From assembly GCF_050633425.1 (NCBI RefSeq), contig NZ_JBOEGM010000021.1:83138-147137 (forward strand): a stretch of 64,000 nucleotides of DNA, written 5' to 3'. Below, one piece after another: positions 8,542 through 16,183 of this stretch. The notes under the pieces were generated by a model. That model did no database searches and was not told the origin of the DNA. It saw only the letters and a program-made list of their open reading frames with translations. This DNA is from Pelagimonas sp050633425 (GTDB taxonomy: Bacteria > Pseudomonadota > Alphaproteobacteria > Rhodobacterales > Rhodobacteraceae). The first letter of the stretch is position 1. Every line of letters starts with the position of its first letter. The position numbers and the translations under genes are program-made.

Positions 8542-8710
8542 AGACCCCTTTTCAGACTAACGACTTCCAGAAAACCGACTGGGCGTATGCCCGACATTGC
8601 CCGCCAATACACCAAACCGGCCGCCAATCCAGCGCCCGGTCTCTTTGTCTTTGGAATGTAAATGGGGGATCGGCCTAACGGTCAGATCCAAATCTTAACG
8701 AGGTCTTTCC

Positions 8711-9214
8711 TCAGTCCTTGCGCCAACGTTTGCGCCGTTTGGACAGCCGTTCGACCTCCTCTTCCAAACGATCCGCATAGGCCGCACGATCTGCCGGGGT
8801 CATGGCATCAAGGTATTGACCCAAAATACCATTCCCATTCCCATGGCGTTTTTCCGCCAGGGCACGCTGCCTGTTGATCACAATTTCCAAACGCGCGCGA
8901 TCAAACGGGTCTTCTCGCAACACCTGTACCGCTTCCCGATAGCTCTCGGCCATGCCCTCGCCTGACCGTTCCCTGTCACTTGGAGCAAAGGAACGCCGCA
9001 GCGCACCGCGTAGCTCTTTGCGCTGATCTTCGGTAAAGGCCCGCGAATAGGGCATCACAGGATCCGCCGATCGCGACACGCCGCGCGTCGGTGGCCCGCC
9101 CTTAAAAGCCAACCCAGCCACCAGGCCAACCACCACAAGGTTGAGCGCCAGCGACACAAACAGCACCACGCGCAGGCGACGCCCAACAGGTTGTTTTTGT
9201 GTGCTCTCAGTCAT
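8711..9214 (-). CDS. Periplasmic heavy-metal-sensor-like (Metal_resist/Spy-like) protein
   Basis: 167 aa. A short cytoplasmic Arg-rich start is followed by one membrane segment at about 17-38 (VVLFVSLALNLVVVGLVAGLAF) and a periplasmic helical domain rich in Arg, Glu and Lys: FTEDQRKELRGALRR, then two long amphipathic helices and a very basic tail (LSKRRKRWRKD). This is the layout of the CnrX/ZraP/Spy-like 'Metal_resist' family. It is the last gene of a four-gene unit (EF-hand protein, ECF sigma, small membrane protein, this gene), one base after the preceding stop. It may act as the envelope sensor or chaperone of that sigma-factor circuit; the ligand is not known. Confidence 0.72.
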   Translation of the reverse strand: MTESTQKQPVGRRLRVVLFVSLALNLVVVGLVAGLAFKGGPPTRGVSRSADPVMPYSRAFTEDQRKELRGALRRSFAPSDRERSGEGMAESYREAVQVLREDPFDRARLEIVINRQRALAEKRHGNGNGILGQYLDAMTPADRAAYADRLEEEVERLSKRRKRWRKD

Positions 9215-9215
9215 G

Positions 9216-9593
9216 TCAGCCTTCCATCATCGTCAGGTCAAACCCGCTGCTTGGGTCCAACTCAAACAGCCCCGTGTCGGCGGTTTGCGACCAAGCATCC
9301 GTGAAACTTTCCGGCGAGGCTACGCCGATCCAAACCCCGGTCATGCAGGCCGCCGCCAATCCGGTTGCCCCCGGAATTCCGCCAACCGCCTGCAAAAGCT
9401 GCTGCCACAGGCTTGGATAGCTTTCCACCACCTGTGTCGCCCCCCCTGGCAGCGCCGCAAGCGCATCAGCCTCAATGCGCGCCATAAACTCACCCGATGG
9501 CATCGGCTCCGTCTCTCGGGCCGCCGCAAAAAAGCTATCCAGTTCAAACCCGTCAGGGGCGTTTGTTTTATCGCCATCAGTCATCGTCTTCAT
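9216..9593 (-). CDS. Small membrane protein, candidate anti-sigma partner of the ECF factor
   Basis: 125 aa. An acidic N-terminal half (FELDSFFAAARETEPMPSGEFMARIEADALA) resembles the short cytoplasmic domains of anti-sigma factors, and a hydrophobic segment at about 78-96 (ATGLAAACMTGVWIGVAS) would anchor it, leaving a short acidic tail. Homologues in Rhodobacterales are often labelled 'dihydroorotate dehydrogenase', but no such fold or flavin motif is present. The first codons overlap the end of the sigma-factor gene by 17 bases, typical of sigma/anti-sigma pairs. I infer the anti-sigma role from position and layout only; there is no clear zinc-binding ASD motif. Confidence 0.6.
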   Translation of the reverse strand: MKTMTDGDKTNAPDGFELDSFFAAARETEPMPSGEFMARIEADALAALPGGATQVVESYPSLWQQLLQAVGGIPGATGLAAACMTGVWIGVASPESFTDAWSQTADTGLFELDPSSGFDLTMMEG

Positions 9594-10170
9594 ACCCCAG
9601 TTCTGACCGTCGCCCGCTCAGGATCGCCTCCAGCGCGCGTTTGCCGCGCGCGGTCAAGCTTTCCACAGCACGTGGTCCAATGTCCATAATCTCGCCGATC
9701 TCAGGGTTTGAAAGCCCCTCAATATGGCGCAGAATGACCGCCTGCCTTTGACGGTCCGGCAGCGCGTTCAACGCATTTTGCAAGGCTTCTGCCCGCGCGT
9801 TTTGCTGCATTTGTTGCGCAGCAGATGGTGCCTCATCGGCCAATTCAGGCACCGCATCCAAATCCGGGCCACTGCGCCGCTTGCGAATCCGGTCGATACA
9901 CATATTCGCCGTCACTCGGTACAGCCAAGTCGTCACCTTGGCCTCGCCGACCCGCCAACCCGGCGCGATCCGCCACAGTTTCAACAACGCGTCCTGCGCC
10001 ACATCCTCTGCCTCGGCCCGATCCCCAAGCATTCGCATCGCATGCGCAAACACCCGAGGCCCAAGCCGCCCCGTAAGCGCCCGCGCCGCCGCAGCATCAC
10101 CACCGGCAAACGCCAGCAGCAGCTCTTCGTCCTCACATTCGTTCATGGCGTCATAAGGCATTTGGTCCAT
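9577..10170 (-). CDS. ECF-family RNA polymerase sigma factor
   Basis: 197 aa. The sigma-2 region lies at about 22-90 (FAHAMRMLGDRAEAEDVAQDALLKLWR, then WLYRVTANMCIDRIRKRR) and sigma-4 at about 130-185 (ALPDRQRQAVILRHIEGLSNPEIGEIM followed by AVESLTARGKRALE). There are three possible Met starts; I keep the longest. It directs polymerase to promoters of an envelope or metal-stress regulon and probably to its own operon. The upstream EF-hand gene and the downstream small membrane and periplasmic proteins are on the same strand, with 83 bases to the first and overlap with the second. Confidence 0.9.
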   Translation of the reverse strand: MDQMPYDAMNECEDEELLLAFAGGDAAAARALTGRLGPRVFAHAMRMLGDRAEAEDVAQDALLKLWRIAPGWRVGEAKVTTWLYRVTANMCIDRIRKRRSGPDLDAVPELADEAPSAAQQMQQNARAEALQNALNALPDRQRQAVILRHIEGLSNPEIGEIMDIGPRAVESLTARGKRALEAILSGRRSELGYEDDD

Positions 10171-10253
10171 TCCATTGCGCTACCGCTTTGGGCGACGCGG
10201 TGCAATGCCCGGACCGCCGCTTACCTGCAGCGGCCCGGTTTGTTTAGCGCGTC

Positions 10254-10796
10254 TTAGTAATGACCGCGGCCTTTACCATGACGTCCCATACGCTTGCCCA
10301 TTTTGGCCTGCGCCTGCTCGATCTCTTCCATGGTCAGCACACCGTCATCATTGGCATCAGCACGATCAAACATCTTCATGGCACGATCACCACCGCGACC
10401 TTTGCCCTTTTTACCCATGCCACGGCGCGCATCCATTTCTTCGGCGCTCAGCTTACCGTCTTTGTCGGTGTCCAGCTTTTCCATCATGGTCGCAATGCGT
10501 TCACCGCGTTTCTTCTGACGCTCCGCATCCCGTTTCTCTGCAGCAGCCGTCAACTCTTCGGCGGACAAGAACCCATCACCATCGGTGTCAACAGTCGCAA
10601 ACCGGGCTTTGCCAGCGTTTTGCGCTTCTTCTTTGGTGATCTGACCATCTTTGTCGGTGTCCAGAAGTTCGAACATCTGCTCGGCATCCATTCCGCCGCG
10701 CATTCCTTTGCCGGGGTTCATGCCAGCAGCCGAGGCCAAGCTACCCGCGCCAAGGGCCAAAATCAAAACACCGCCGAGGATTGTTGTATTTTTCAT
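10254..10796 (-). CDS. Secreted EF-hand calcium-binding protein
   Basis: 180 aa with a Sec signal peptide (MKNTTILGGVLILALGAGSLASAAG) and four EF-hand loops, each of the D-x-D-x-D-G form: DTDKDGQITKEE, DTDGDGFLSAEE, DTDKDGKLSAEE and DANDDGVLTMEE. The C-terminus is very basic (KMGKRMGRHGKGRGH). The start at 10796 has GGAGA at normal spacing, and the longer in-frame extension upstream does not look coding. It should be a periplasmic or exported Ca2+ binder. It heads the minus-strand cluster with the ECF sigma factor, which suggests a Ca2+ or metal response circuit. Confidence 0.85.
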   Translation of the reverse strand: MKNTTILGGVLILALGAGSLASAAGMNPGKGMRGGMDAEQMFELLDTDKDGQITKEEAQNAGKARFATVDTDGDGFLSAEELTAAAEKRDAERQKKRGERIATMMEKLDTDKDGKLSAEEMDARRGMGKKGKGRGGDRAMKMFDRADANDDGVLTMEEIEQAQAKMGKRMGRHGKGRGHY

Positions 10797-10829
10797 TATC
10801 AGGTCTCCATTCCTGTTCGCTCTACTCTT

Positions 10830-10856
10830 AAAACCCCCCGCTCTCTCGGGGCGTTT
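10830..10856 (-). terminator. GC-rich hairpin with T-run in the leader of the EF-hand gene
   Basis: On the minus strand CCCCG-AGAGAG-CGGGG is followed by GGTTTTAA, which looks like an intrinsic terminator. It lies between the likely promoter region and the start codon at 10796, with no minus-strand gene upstream to terminate. It could be an attenuator in the 5' leader; equally it could be a chance hairpin. Confidence 0.4.
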
Positions 10857-10920
10857 CTGTAGACTTCCACGGGCCAGCTCAGAACTCCCGTCGCGAAAAA
10901 TGCAAAAATCGACCTCGGTT

Positions 10921-10942
10921 TTGATCACAGGAGCGTGATCAA
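10921..10942. promoter_or_regulatory. Perfect 8-bp inverted repeat, candidate operator
   Basis: TTGATCAC-AGGAGC-GTGATCAA, between the divergent EF-hand and DUF983 genes. The 22-bp size and symmetry are those of a dimeric repressor site, but no regulator can be assigned. Confidence 0.4.
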
Positions 10943-11059
10943 GACCTCCCCCGCCAAATGGTCACTGGTTTTGCGACATCCGGACGCAAGGACATAATGC
11001 GGCCTTCCCCAAGCCCCCTGCCTGTCCCATCCTTTGCCCGCGGCAGAAATACAGGAACG

Positions 11060-11458
11060 ATGGTCAACCCCGATACAGCTCCAACAGGTGCCAAGCCCCG
11101 AGACACCCAAAAAGCGGTGTTACGTGGGATACGCACGCGCTGTCCTCAATGTGGGGCGGGGCCGCTTTTGGCGGGCTATTTGCGCGTGCGCGATCATTGC
11201 CCGGTCTGTCGCGAACACCTGCGCCACCACCACACAAGAAACGGCCCAATCTATCTGACAATTGCGCTTGTCGCGCTGATCATGGGGCCGCTGCTGACCT
11301 ATCTCTTTCAAAGCTTCCACCCCGATCCTTTGATCCTTTTCACTATATTTACGGTTGGATGTGTCGGCCTCTCGCTTTACCTTCTGCCCAAGATGAAAGG
11401 CGCGATTGTCGCCTTCCAATGGGCGCGTCGCATGCATGGCTTTGCGCGTCCTGACTGA
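11060..11458 (+). CDS. DUF983 membrane protein with two CxxC pairs
   Basis: 132 aa. The N-terminal half has GIRTRCPQCGAGPLL and DHCPVCRE, two CxxC pairs that probably bind zinc, followed by two membrane helices (LTIALVALIMGPLLTYLF and LFTIFTVGCVGLSLYLL). This is the DUF983 family, common in alphaproteobacteria and sometimes next to cytochrome oxidase assembly genes, with no proven function. I choose the ATG at 11060 because AGGAA precedes it and upstream in-frame codons look non-coding. It is followed at 45 bases by the Nudix gene on the same strand. Confidence 0.8.
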   Translation: MVNPDTAPTGAKPRDTQKAVLRGIRTRCPQCGAGPLLAGYLRVRDHCPVCREHLRHHHTRNGPIYLTIALVALIMGPLLTYLFQSFHPDPLILFTIFTVGCVGLSLYLLPKMKGAIVAFQWARRMHGFARPD

Positions 11459-11503
11459 TTTTGGCCGGACCATCTGGGGCCGTGACCACCGCTTGGGGAC
11501 ATT

Positions 11504-12205
11504 ATGACTGCGATTATAGACAAAACTGCGATCCGAAATGCGGCCACGATTATCGTTGTGCGCAATCGTCGGACCGACCCGTCGGTCTTGATGGGGCAAC
11601 GGGGCGCACGCGCGGCCTTTATGCCCAACAAGTTTGTCTTTCCCGGTGGGGCCGTTGACGCCGACGATGCCAAAGTCCCCCTCGCCCGCCCGCTGCCGCA
11701 ACTCTGTTCGGCCCGCCTCAGCGAAAGCGCCGCGCCCGGTATTGCCCGCGCGCTCGCCGCCGCCGCGGTGCGCGAATTATGGGAAGAAACCGGGCAAATC
11801 CTCGGCGTGCCAGCCCCCTGGCCCGGCGCTGTCCCAGATGACTGGCTCAGTTTTGCAGGCACTGGCCATCGCCCCGCCGCCGATGGGTTGCAATTTGTGT
11901 TTCGCGCCATAACGCCCCCCGGTCGCCCCCGGCGCTTTGATGCTCGGTTTTTCCTGTTGGATGCCGAGGCTTTGGCGTCGGACCTTGATGATTTCACCCA
12001 TGCCACCGATGAACTTGCGCATCTGCAATGGATTCCCCTCGAACAGGTCCGGCATTTCGATCTCCCCTTCATTACCGAAGTGGTTCTGGCCGAGGTTGCC
12101 GCACGCCTCCAAGATGATACACCGCCGGCCTCTGTGCCTTTCTTTCGCAATGACGACGAAGAAAGCCTGTTCTTGCGCCTGCGCGGCACTGCGATGAAAG
12201 ACTGA
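11504..12205 (+). CDS. Nudix hydrolase
   Basis: 233 aa. The Nudix box is split in the way of the larger coenzyme-A/NADH-type members: FPGGAVDADD near 43-52, then about 30 residues later AAAVRELWEETGQILG, keeping the RELxEExG helix that binds Mg2+. A C-terminal Nudix strand region includes LQWIPLEQVRHFDLPFITEVVL. It cleaves an X-linked nucleoside diphosphate; the exact substrate is unknown. It lies between DUF983 and the alpha/beta hydrolase on the same strand, three bases before the latter. Confidence 0.87.
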   Translation: MTAIIDKTAIRNAATIIVVRNRRTDPSVLMGQRGARAAFMPNKFVFPGGAVDADDAKVPLARPLPQLCSARLSESAAPGIARALAAAAVRELWEETGQILGVPAPWPGAVPDDWLSFAGTGHRPAADGLQFVFRAITPPGRPRRFDARFFLLDAEALASDLDDFTHATDELAHLQWIPLEQVRHFDLPFITEVVLAEVAARLQDDTPPASVPFFRNDDEESLFLRLRGTAMKD

Positions 12206-12207
12206 TC

Positions 12208-12966
12208 ATGCTCAATACGTTAACTGTCGGCCAACCCGGCCCGACGCCGCCTTTGTTGATTGTGCACGGGCTTTATGGATCGGGGCGCAATTGGGGTGTG
12301 ATCGCCAAACGCATGTCGGATGAACGTCTCGTTCTGACCCCCGATATGCGCAATCACGGCGATAGTTTTCGCGCGGACGTGCATGACTATCCCGCGATGG
12401 CCGCCGATTTGGCCAAGGTGATCGAAGCCCATGGCGGCACTGCCGATGTGGTTGGTCATTCCATGGGGGGCAAAGCCTCTATGGTCTTGGCGCTGAGCCG
12501 GCCCGAATTGGTGAACCGTCTGATCATCGCCGACATCGCCCCGGTGTCTTACACCCATAGCCAGATTCAGTTCATCGAAGCCATGCGCAAGGTTGATCTG
12601 ACCCGCGTTACCAAACGCTCGGATGCGGTGGCGCAACTGGCCGAACATGTCGATGACACCACCCTTCAGGCCTTTTTCACCCAATCGCTGGACATCAAAA
12701 ACCAATCCTGGAAACTCAACCTTGATGCCTTGGCCGATCAGATGCCAAACATCTTGGGTTTCCCAGACGTCACAGGTACTTACGACGGTCCGACCTTGTT
12801 TTTATCTGGGGCCGAATCCGATTATGTGACGCGCGATTACCGCCCCAAAATCCGCGGGCATTTCCCCCAAGCCCGCTTTGCCAAGATTCCCGGGGCTGGT
12901 CACTGGCTTCATGCCGAAAAACCGCGTGAGTTTGAGGCATCTCTGCGGGCCTTCTTGCCGGTTTAA
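12208..12966 (+). CDS. Alpha/beta hydrolase (YbfF-like esterase)
   Basis: 252 aa. HGLYGSGRNW near residue 20 supplies the oxyanion region, GHSMGGK near 86-92 the nucleophile Ser, and GAGHWLHAEKP near the C-terminus the catalytic His; an Asp between is plausible in GAESDYVT. This is the arrangement of the small esterases typified by E. coli YbfF. There is no signal peptide, so it is cytoplasmic. It follows the Nudix stop with only two intervening bases and probably shares its transcript. Confidence 0.87.
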   Translation: MLNTLTVGQPGPTPPLLIVHGLYGSGRNWGVIAKRMSDERLVLTPDMRNHGDSFRADVHDYPAMAADLAKVIEAHGGTADVVGHSMGGKASMVLALSRPELVNRLIIADIAPVSYTHSQIQFIEAMRKVDLTRVTKRSDAVAQLAEHVDDTTLQAFFTQSLDIKNQSWKLNLDALADQMPNILGFPDVTGTYDGPTLFLSGAESDYVTRDYRPKIRGHFPQARFAKIPGAGHWLHAEKPREFEASLRAFLPV

Positions 12967-13082
12967 CTGCGGGTTTAACAAAGGGGTGAGCGCACGGACA
13001 AAAGCTCAGGCCAAAGCTCGGAGAAAAGCTCGGGCCAGACCTGCCCCAGTCGCGCTATATTCCAACTCTTCAAATCTCTGCT

Positions 13083-13103
13083 CCGCTGATCTGAAATCAG
13101 CGG
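13083..13103. repeat. Hairpin between convergent genes
   Basis: CCGCTGAT-CTGAA-ATCAGCGG is a perfect 8-bp stem located between the hydrolase stop (12966) and the LysR stop (13170). It has no T-run on either side, so it is only a possible factor-dependent stop or RNA stabiliser. Three imperfect copies of AAAGCTC(G/A)G precede it at 13000-13036. Confidence 0.35.
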
Positions 13104-13169
13104 GCTGCCCCCTTGATCGGCGTGCCCTATCGGGCAAACTGCACCGTCATGATCAACGCCAGCTTTTCT

Positions 13170-14135
13170 TCACGCGTCCAGCACCCTCAGCTCCCCTTCG
13201 AGCCAGGGCAGGTTCTGCAATGCAGGGTTGATTACCATCTCATTGACCAACATCCGTGTCGTGCGCGCGACGTCACGCGGCACCTTGTCGGCCCAATCCG
13301 ATCCAGCAAACAACGAAATGGTGCGCGAAAAAGGTTTGAACGGCACCGGATGCGCCTCCATCTGATCGTGCAGACGACCTGCTCGCATATATCCCAGCGG
13401 TGTCGTCAGACCCCAGCCCATGCCGCGCGCCACCAATGTCATCAACGACAGATGCGCTCCAATTTCAAAACGCTCCGCAAATTCCAGTTTTTGCCGTGCC
13501 AGATGCGCTTCAATCTGTGCGCCGATCCGTTGTTCCCGGTCATATCGCAGCAAGGGTTCGGCCTGGATCAGCGCATCCACCCCACCGGCACGAGCCACCG
13601 CACCCCTTTGACAAACAAGGATAAATGGGTCTCTCACCAGCGGATATTCAATAATCCCCTTGGCCGCTGCCCCGCTCGAGGCTGCGATGGCAATATGCAA
13701 TCTGCGCGCCTCCATCTCATGCGAAATCTCATGGCTCGGCGCGGTGGTCAGTTTGAACCGACACCGGCTCAGGCTCTCGGCCAACATGGTGACCAAACGC
13801 GGAGTCAGATCATTGTCGAAATCGTCAATGACCCCAAGGCTCAGGGTACTGAGATGGGTCAAATCCATCACCGTCAGCTCGCTTTGCGCCACCCGCAGTT
13901 GCGCCAGAACCGTTTGCGTGCGGTTCAGATACCCGCGACCGGCCGGGGTCAATTGCATCGGCCTGCGACCATGATCGACCAAATCGGTTCCCAGCGCCGC
14001 CTCAAGGTTGCGCATCTGCTGGCTCACCGCAGGTTGGCTCAGCCCGGTGATCTCGGCGGCCCGTGCCACCGATCCGCTCGACGCCAGGGCTTCAAACACT
14101 TCAAGGCCCCGCAGGGTAACGCCCTTGATCAACAT
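13170..14135 (-). CDS. LysR-family transcriptional regulator
   Basis: 321 aa. The N-terminal winged helix-turn-helix is clear (LRGLEVFEALASSGSVARAAEITGLSQPAVSQQMRNLEAALG), followed by the linker helix and a periplasmic-binding-protein-like effector domain from about residue 90. It is divergent from the HpsN-like dehydrogenase with about 75 bases between, the classic arrangement in which the regulator controls its neighbour. The inducer is unknown; a sulfonate or another sugar-alcohol-like compound would fit if the neighbour is a true HpsN. Confidence 0.9.
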   Translation of the reverse strand: MLIKGVTLRGLEVFEALASSGSVARAAEITGLSQPAVSQQMRNLEAALGTDLVDHGRRPMQLTPAGRGYLNRTQTVLAQLRVAQSELTVMDLTHLSTLSLGVIDDFDNDLTPRLVTMLAESLSRCRFKLTTAPSHEISHEMEARRLHIAIAASSGAAAKGIIEYPLVRDPFILVCQRGAVARAGGVDALIQAEPLLRYDREQRIGAQIEAHLARQKLEFAERFEIGAHLSLMTLVARGMGWGLTTPLGYMRAGRLHDQMEAHPVPFKPFSRTISLFAGSDWADKVPRDVARTTRMLVNEMVINPALQNLPWLEGELRVLDA

Positions 14136-14209
14136 AATCCGTCCTCTTCGCGCCGCTCCAGTTTCAGCTTTTCCAAAACTCTCCCCGTTTCGTCAAGGAT
14201 TTCCCGCCC

Positions 14210-15505
14210 ATGCCGCCCAAACATCTGAAAACCGCCCCCGGCCTGCCCGACGCCGCGCAGGCCGATGTTTCTGATACCGTCCAAATCATGCTGGCCCGGT
14301 TGGGCAGCCAAGGCGAAGAGGCCGCGCGCGAGTACGCCCGCCGTCTTGATGGCTGGACCGGTGACATCATCGTAACCGCCGAACAGATCGAAAATGCCCG
14401 GAGGCAAACCCCGCTCCAGCTTCAAGATGCCCTGCGCTATGCCCATGACAACATTCGCGTTTTCGCCGAGGCCCAGCGCGCGTCGATCTCCGAATTTCGC
14501 ACCGAAATCCGCCCCGGTCTTGTCGCCGGGCAAAGGCTTCTCCCGGTCTCCTCCGCTGGCTGTTACGTTCCCGGTGGGCGCTATGCCCACATCGCCTCGG
14601 CCCTGATGACCATCGCCACCGCCCGCGCCGCTGGCGTGCCTCATATCACCGCCTGTGCCCCCCCACGCGGCGACAGCATTGACGCCCCCACGCTCTTTGC
14701 CATGGACCTCGCCGGGGCTGACACCATTCTGACATTGGGCGGCGTGCAGGGCATCGCAGCCATGGCGTTTGGCCTCTTTGACACCCCCGCCGCCGATGTG
14801 CTTGCGGGTCCCGGCAACGCCTATGTGGCCGAAGCCAAGCGCCAGCTCTTTGGTCCCGTCGGCATCGACATGTTTGCCGGTCCCACAGATGTCTTGATCC
14901 TCGCAGATCACACCGCCGATCCGACCCGCGTTGCCCTTGATCTGATCGGACAGGCAGAACACGGCCCGACCTCGCCTTGCTGGCTGGTGACCGACTGTTC
15001 CGCTCTGGCCGAAACTGTGTTGCGTTTGATCCCGCAAACAATCGCGTCCTTGCCCCCCGAAAACGCCGAGGCCGCCCGCGCGGCTTGGGACGCCATGGGA
15101 GAGGTCATCCTATGCGACAACCGCGATGAAATGCGCATCGAAGCCGATCGTTTCGCGCCTGAACATCTGCATGTGCAATGCGATGATCTCGACTGGTGGT
15201 GCCAGTCTCTCAACGCCTATGGCTCTCTTTTTCTTGGGGAAAGCACCACCGTGGCCTTCGGGGACAAGGCCGCTGGCCCCAACCACGTGCTGCCAACATC
15301 AGGTGCCGCGCGCTATACGGGCGGCTTGTCAGTCCACAAGTTCCTAAAAACCACCACATGGCAAGAAGTCACCGACGCTGCGCTCCCACAATTGGCTGAT
15401 GCGACCTCGGTCATCTCGCGGGCCGAAGGCATGGTTGGTCACGCCCTCACCGCCGAAACCCGCCTCACGGATCTGACCCCGCCACCGCAAAAAGCCCGCG
15501 CCTAA
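14210..15505 (+). CDS. Histidinol dehydrogenase-family enzyme, probably HpsN-type
   Basis: 431 aa, NAD+- and Zn2+-dependent alcohol dehydrogenase of the HisD superfamily, oxidising an alcohol to the acid. Visible family blocks are SAGCYVPGGRYAHIASALMT, GVQGIAAMAFG, AGPGNAYVAEAKRQLFG, the metal-ligand segment IGQAEHGPTSP, GPNHVLPTSGAARYTGG and the C-terminal GHALTAE. The GGRY block and length fit 3-sulfolactate-forming sulfopropanediol dehydrogenase (HpsN) better than biosynthetic HisD, whose partner his genes are absent here. Divergent LysR gene at 13170-14135. Members near LysR in roseobacters take part in organosulfonate use, but this gene lacks sulfonate lyase or transport neighbours, so the substrate is not proven. 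Confidence 0.82.
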   Translation: MPPKHLKTAPGLPDAAQADVSDTVQIMLARLGSQGEEAAREYARRLDGWTGDIIVTAEQIENARRQTPLQLQDALRYAHDNIRVFAEAQRASISEFRTEIRPGLVAGQRLLPVSSAGCYVPGGRYAHIASALMTIATARAAGVPHITACAPPRGDSIDAPTLFAMDLAGADTILTLGGVQGIAAMAFGLFDTPAADVLAGPGNAYVAEAKRQLFGPVGIDMFAGPTDVLILADHTADPTRVALDLIGQAEHGPTSPCWLVTDCSALAETVLRLIPQTIASLPPENAEAARAAWDAMGEVILCDNRDEMRIEADRFAPEHLHVQCDDLDWWCQSLNAYGSLFLGESTTVAFGDKAAGPNHVLPTSGAARYTGGLSVHKFLKTTTWQEVTDAALPQLADATSVISRAEGMVGHALTAETRLTDLTPPPQKARA

Positions 15506-15590
15506 CAGCACGGGTCTCATCGTCGTTGGTGCCCTAAATATCTAGGGGAATGCGGGGTTACGTGCGCCCAGCTGCCTCAGGCGGCGCCGA

Positions 15591-15950
15591 TCAATACCCG
15601 CTACAGCTCTTTTCAGAGCGGGCCAAAAACGCCTTATAGCGCTTCCAAAAGGCCTCATTCCGGCTGTTATCAGACTGGCGGATTTCCTGCGCGCGATGTG
15701 GATCCTTAAAGAAGCTCACCGCCATTTTCTGGTCGCTCGACGACAAGGATGCATTGGCAACACCTTGAATACACCCGCATAACCGTCGATTTGCGGCTTT
15801 GCGATTGGCCTGCAAACAGGCCTTAGACACCGGCCCCGTCGCAAAAGTCGAGCTTGCACCGCCATAGTAACGCGATACGCGTTCCTTTTTGCCGCCGCCA
15901 CAAGCCGCCAGCGCGCCAACCATCACCAACAAAAGTGCTGCGTTCCTCAT
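15591..15950 (-). CDS. Small lipoprotein, conserved in Rhodobacterales
   Basis: 119 aa with a lipoprotein signal (MRNAALLLVMVGALAAC, lipobox LAAC) and a mature domain with several Cys residues (KACLQANRK, RLCGCIQGVAN, EKSCSGY). Homologues are often labelled 'arginine transporter' without basis. The mature part has no transporter features; the Cys pattern suggests disulphides in the periplasm. It stands alone between the HpsN-like gene (convergent) and xylA. Confidence 0.72.
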   Translation of the reverse strand: MRNAALLLVMVGALAACGGGKKERVSRYYGGASSTFATGPVSKACLQANRKAANRRLCGCIQGVANASLSSSDQKMAVSFFKDPHRAQEIRQSDNSRNEAFWKRYKAFLARSEKSCSGY

Positions 15951-16132
15951 ACCAATCCTGTCTTTGCCTGCAGCCCAACACGGGGCCTATCCGAAGGCCG
16001 GTGCGGGTTTTCCCGTCTGGTCCGGCATACTGTCTCCGGTCCATCATGCGCCATTCAAGCACCAGAATCAATTGTCGAAAACCCGGCAGAACTGTCAGTG
16101 CGCAAAAAAATCCGGCCAAATTTCGCCGCAAT

Positions 16133-16163
16133 AAAAACGCCCCCCGATCTCTCGGAGGGCGTC
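16133..16163 (-). terminator. Intrinsic terminator after xylA
   Basis: On the minus strand ACGCCCTCCGA-GAGA-TCGGGGGGCGT forms a strong stem followed by TTTTATT, about 20 bases past the xylA stop. It ends the xylFHGA transcript. Confidence 0.85.
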
Positions 16164-16183
16164 TCAGTCAGTCAAACAGTCGT

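Noticed and set aside
9216..9593. Label 'dihydroorotate dehydrogenase'
   Set aside because: At 125 aa with one membrane segment and no flavin or barrel motif, it cannot be PyrD; context favours a sigma partner.
14129..15037. 302-codon open frame antisense to the HpsN-like gene
   Set aside because: Gly/His/Asp-rich low-complexity translation typical of reverse frames of GC-rich genes.
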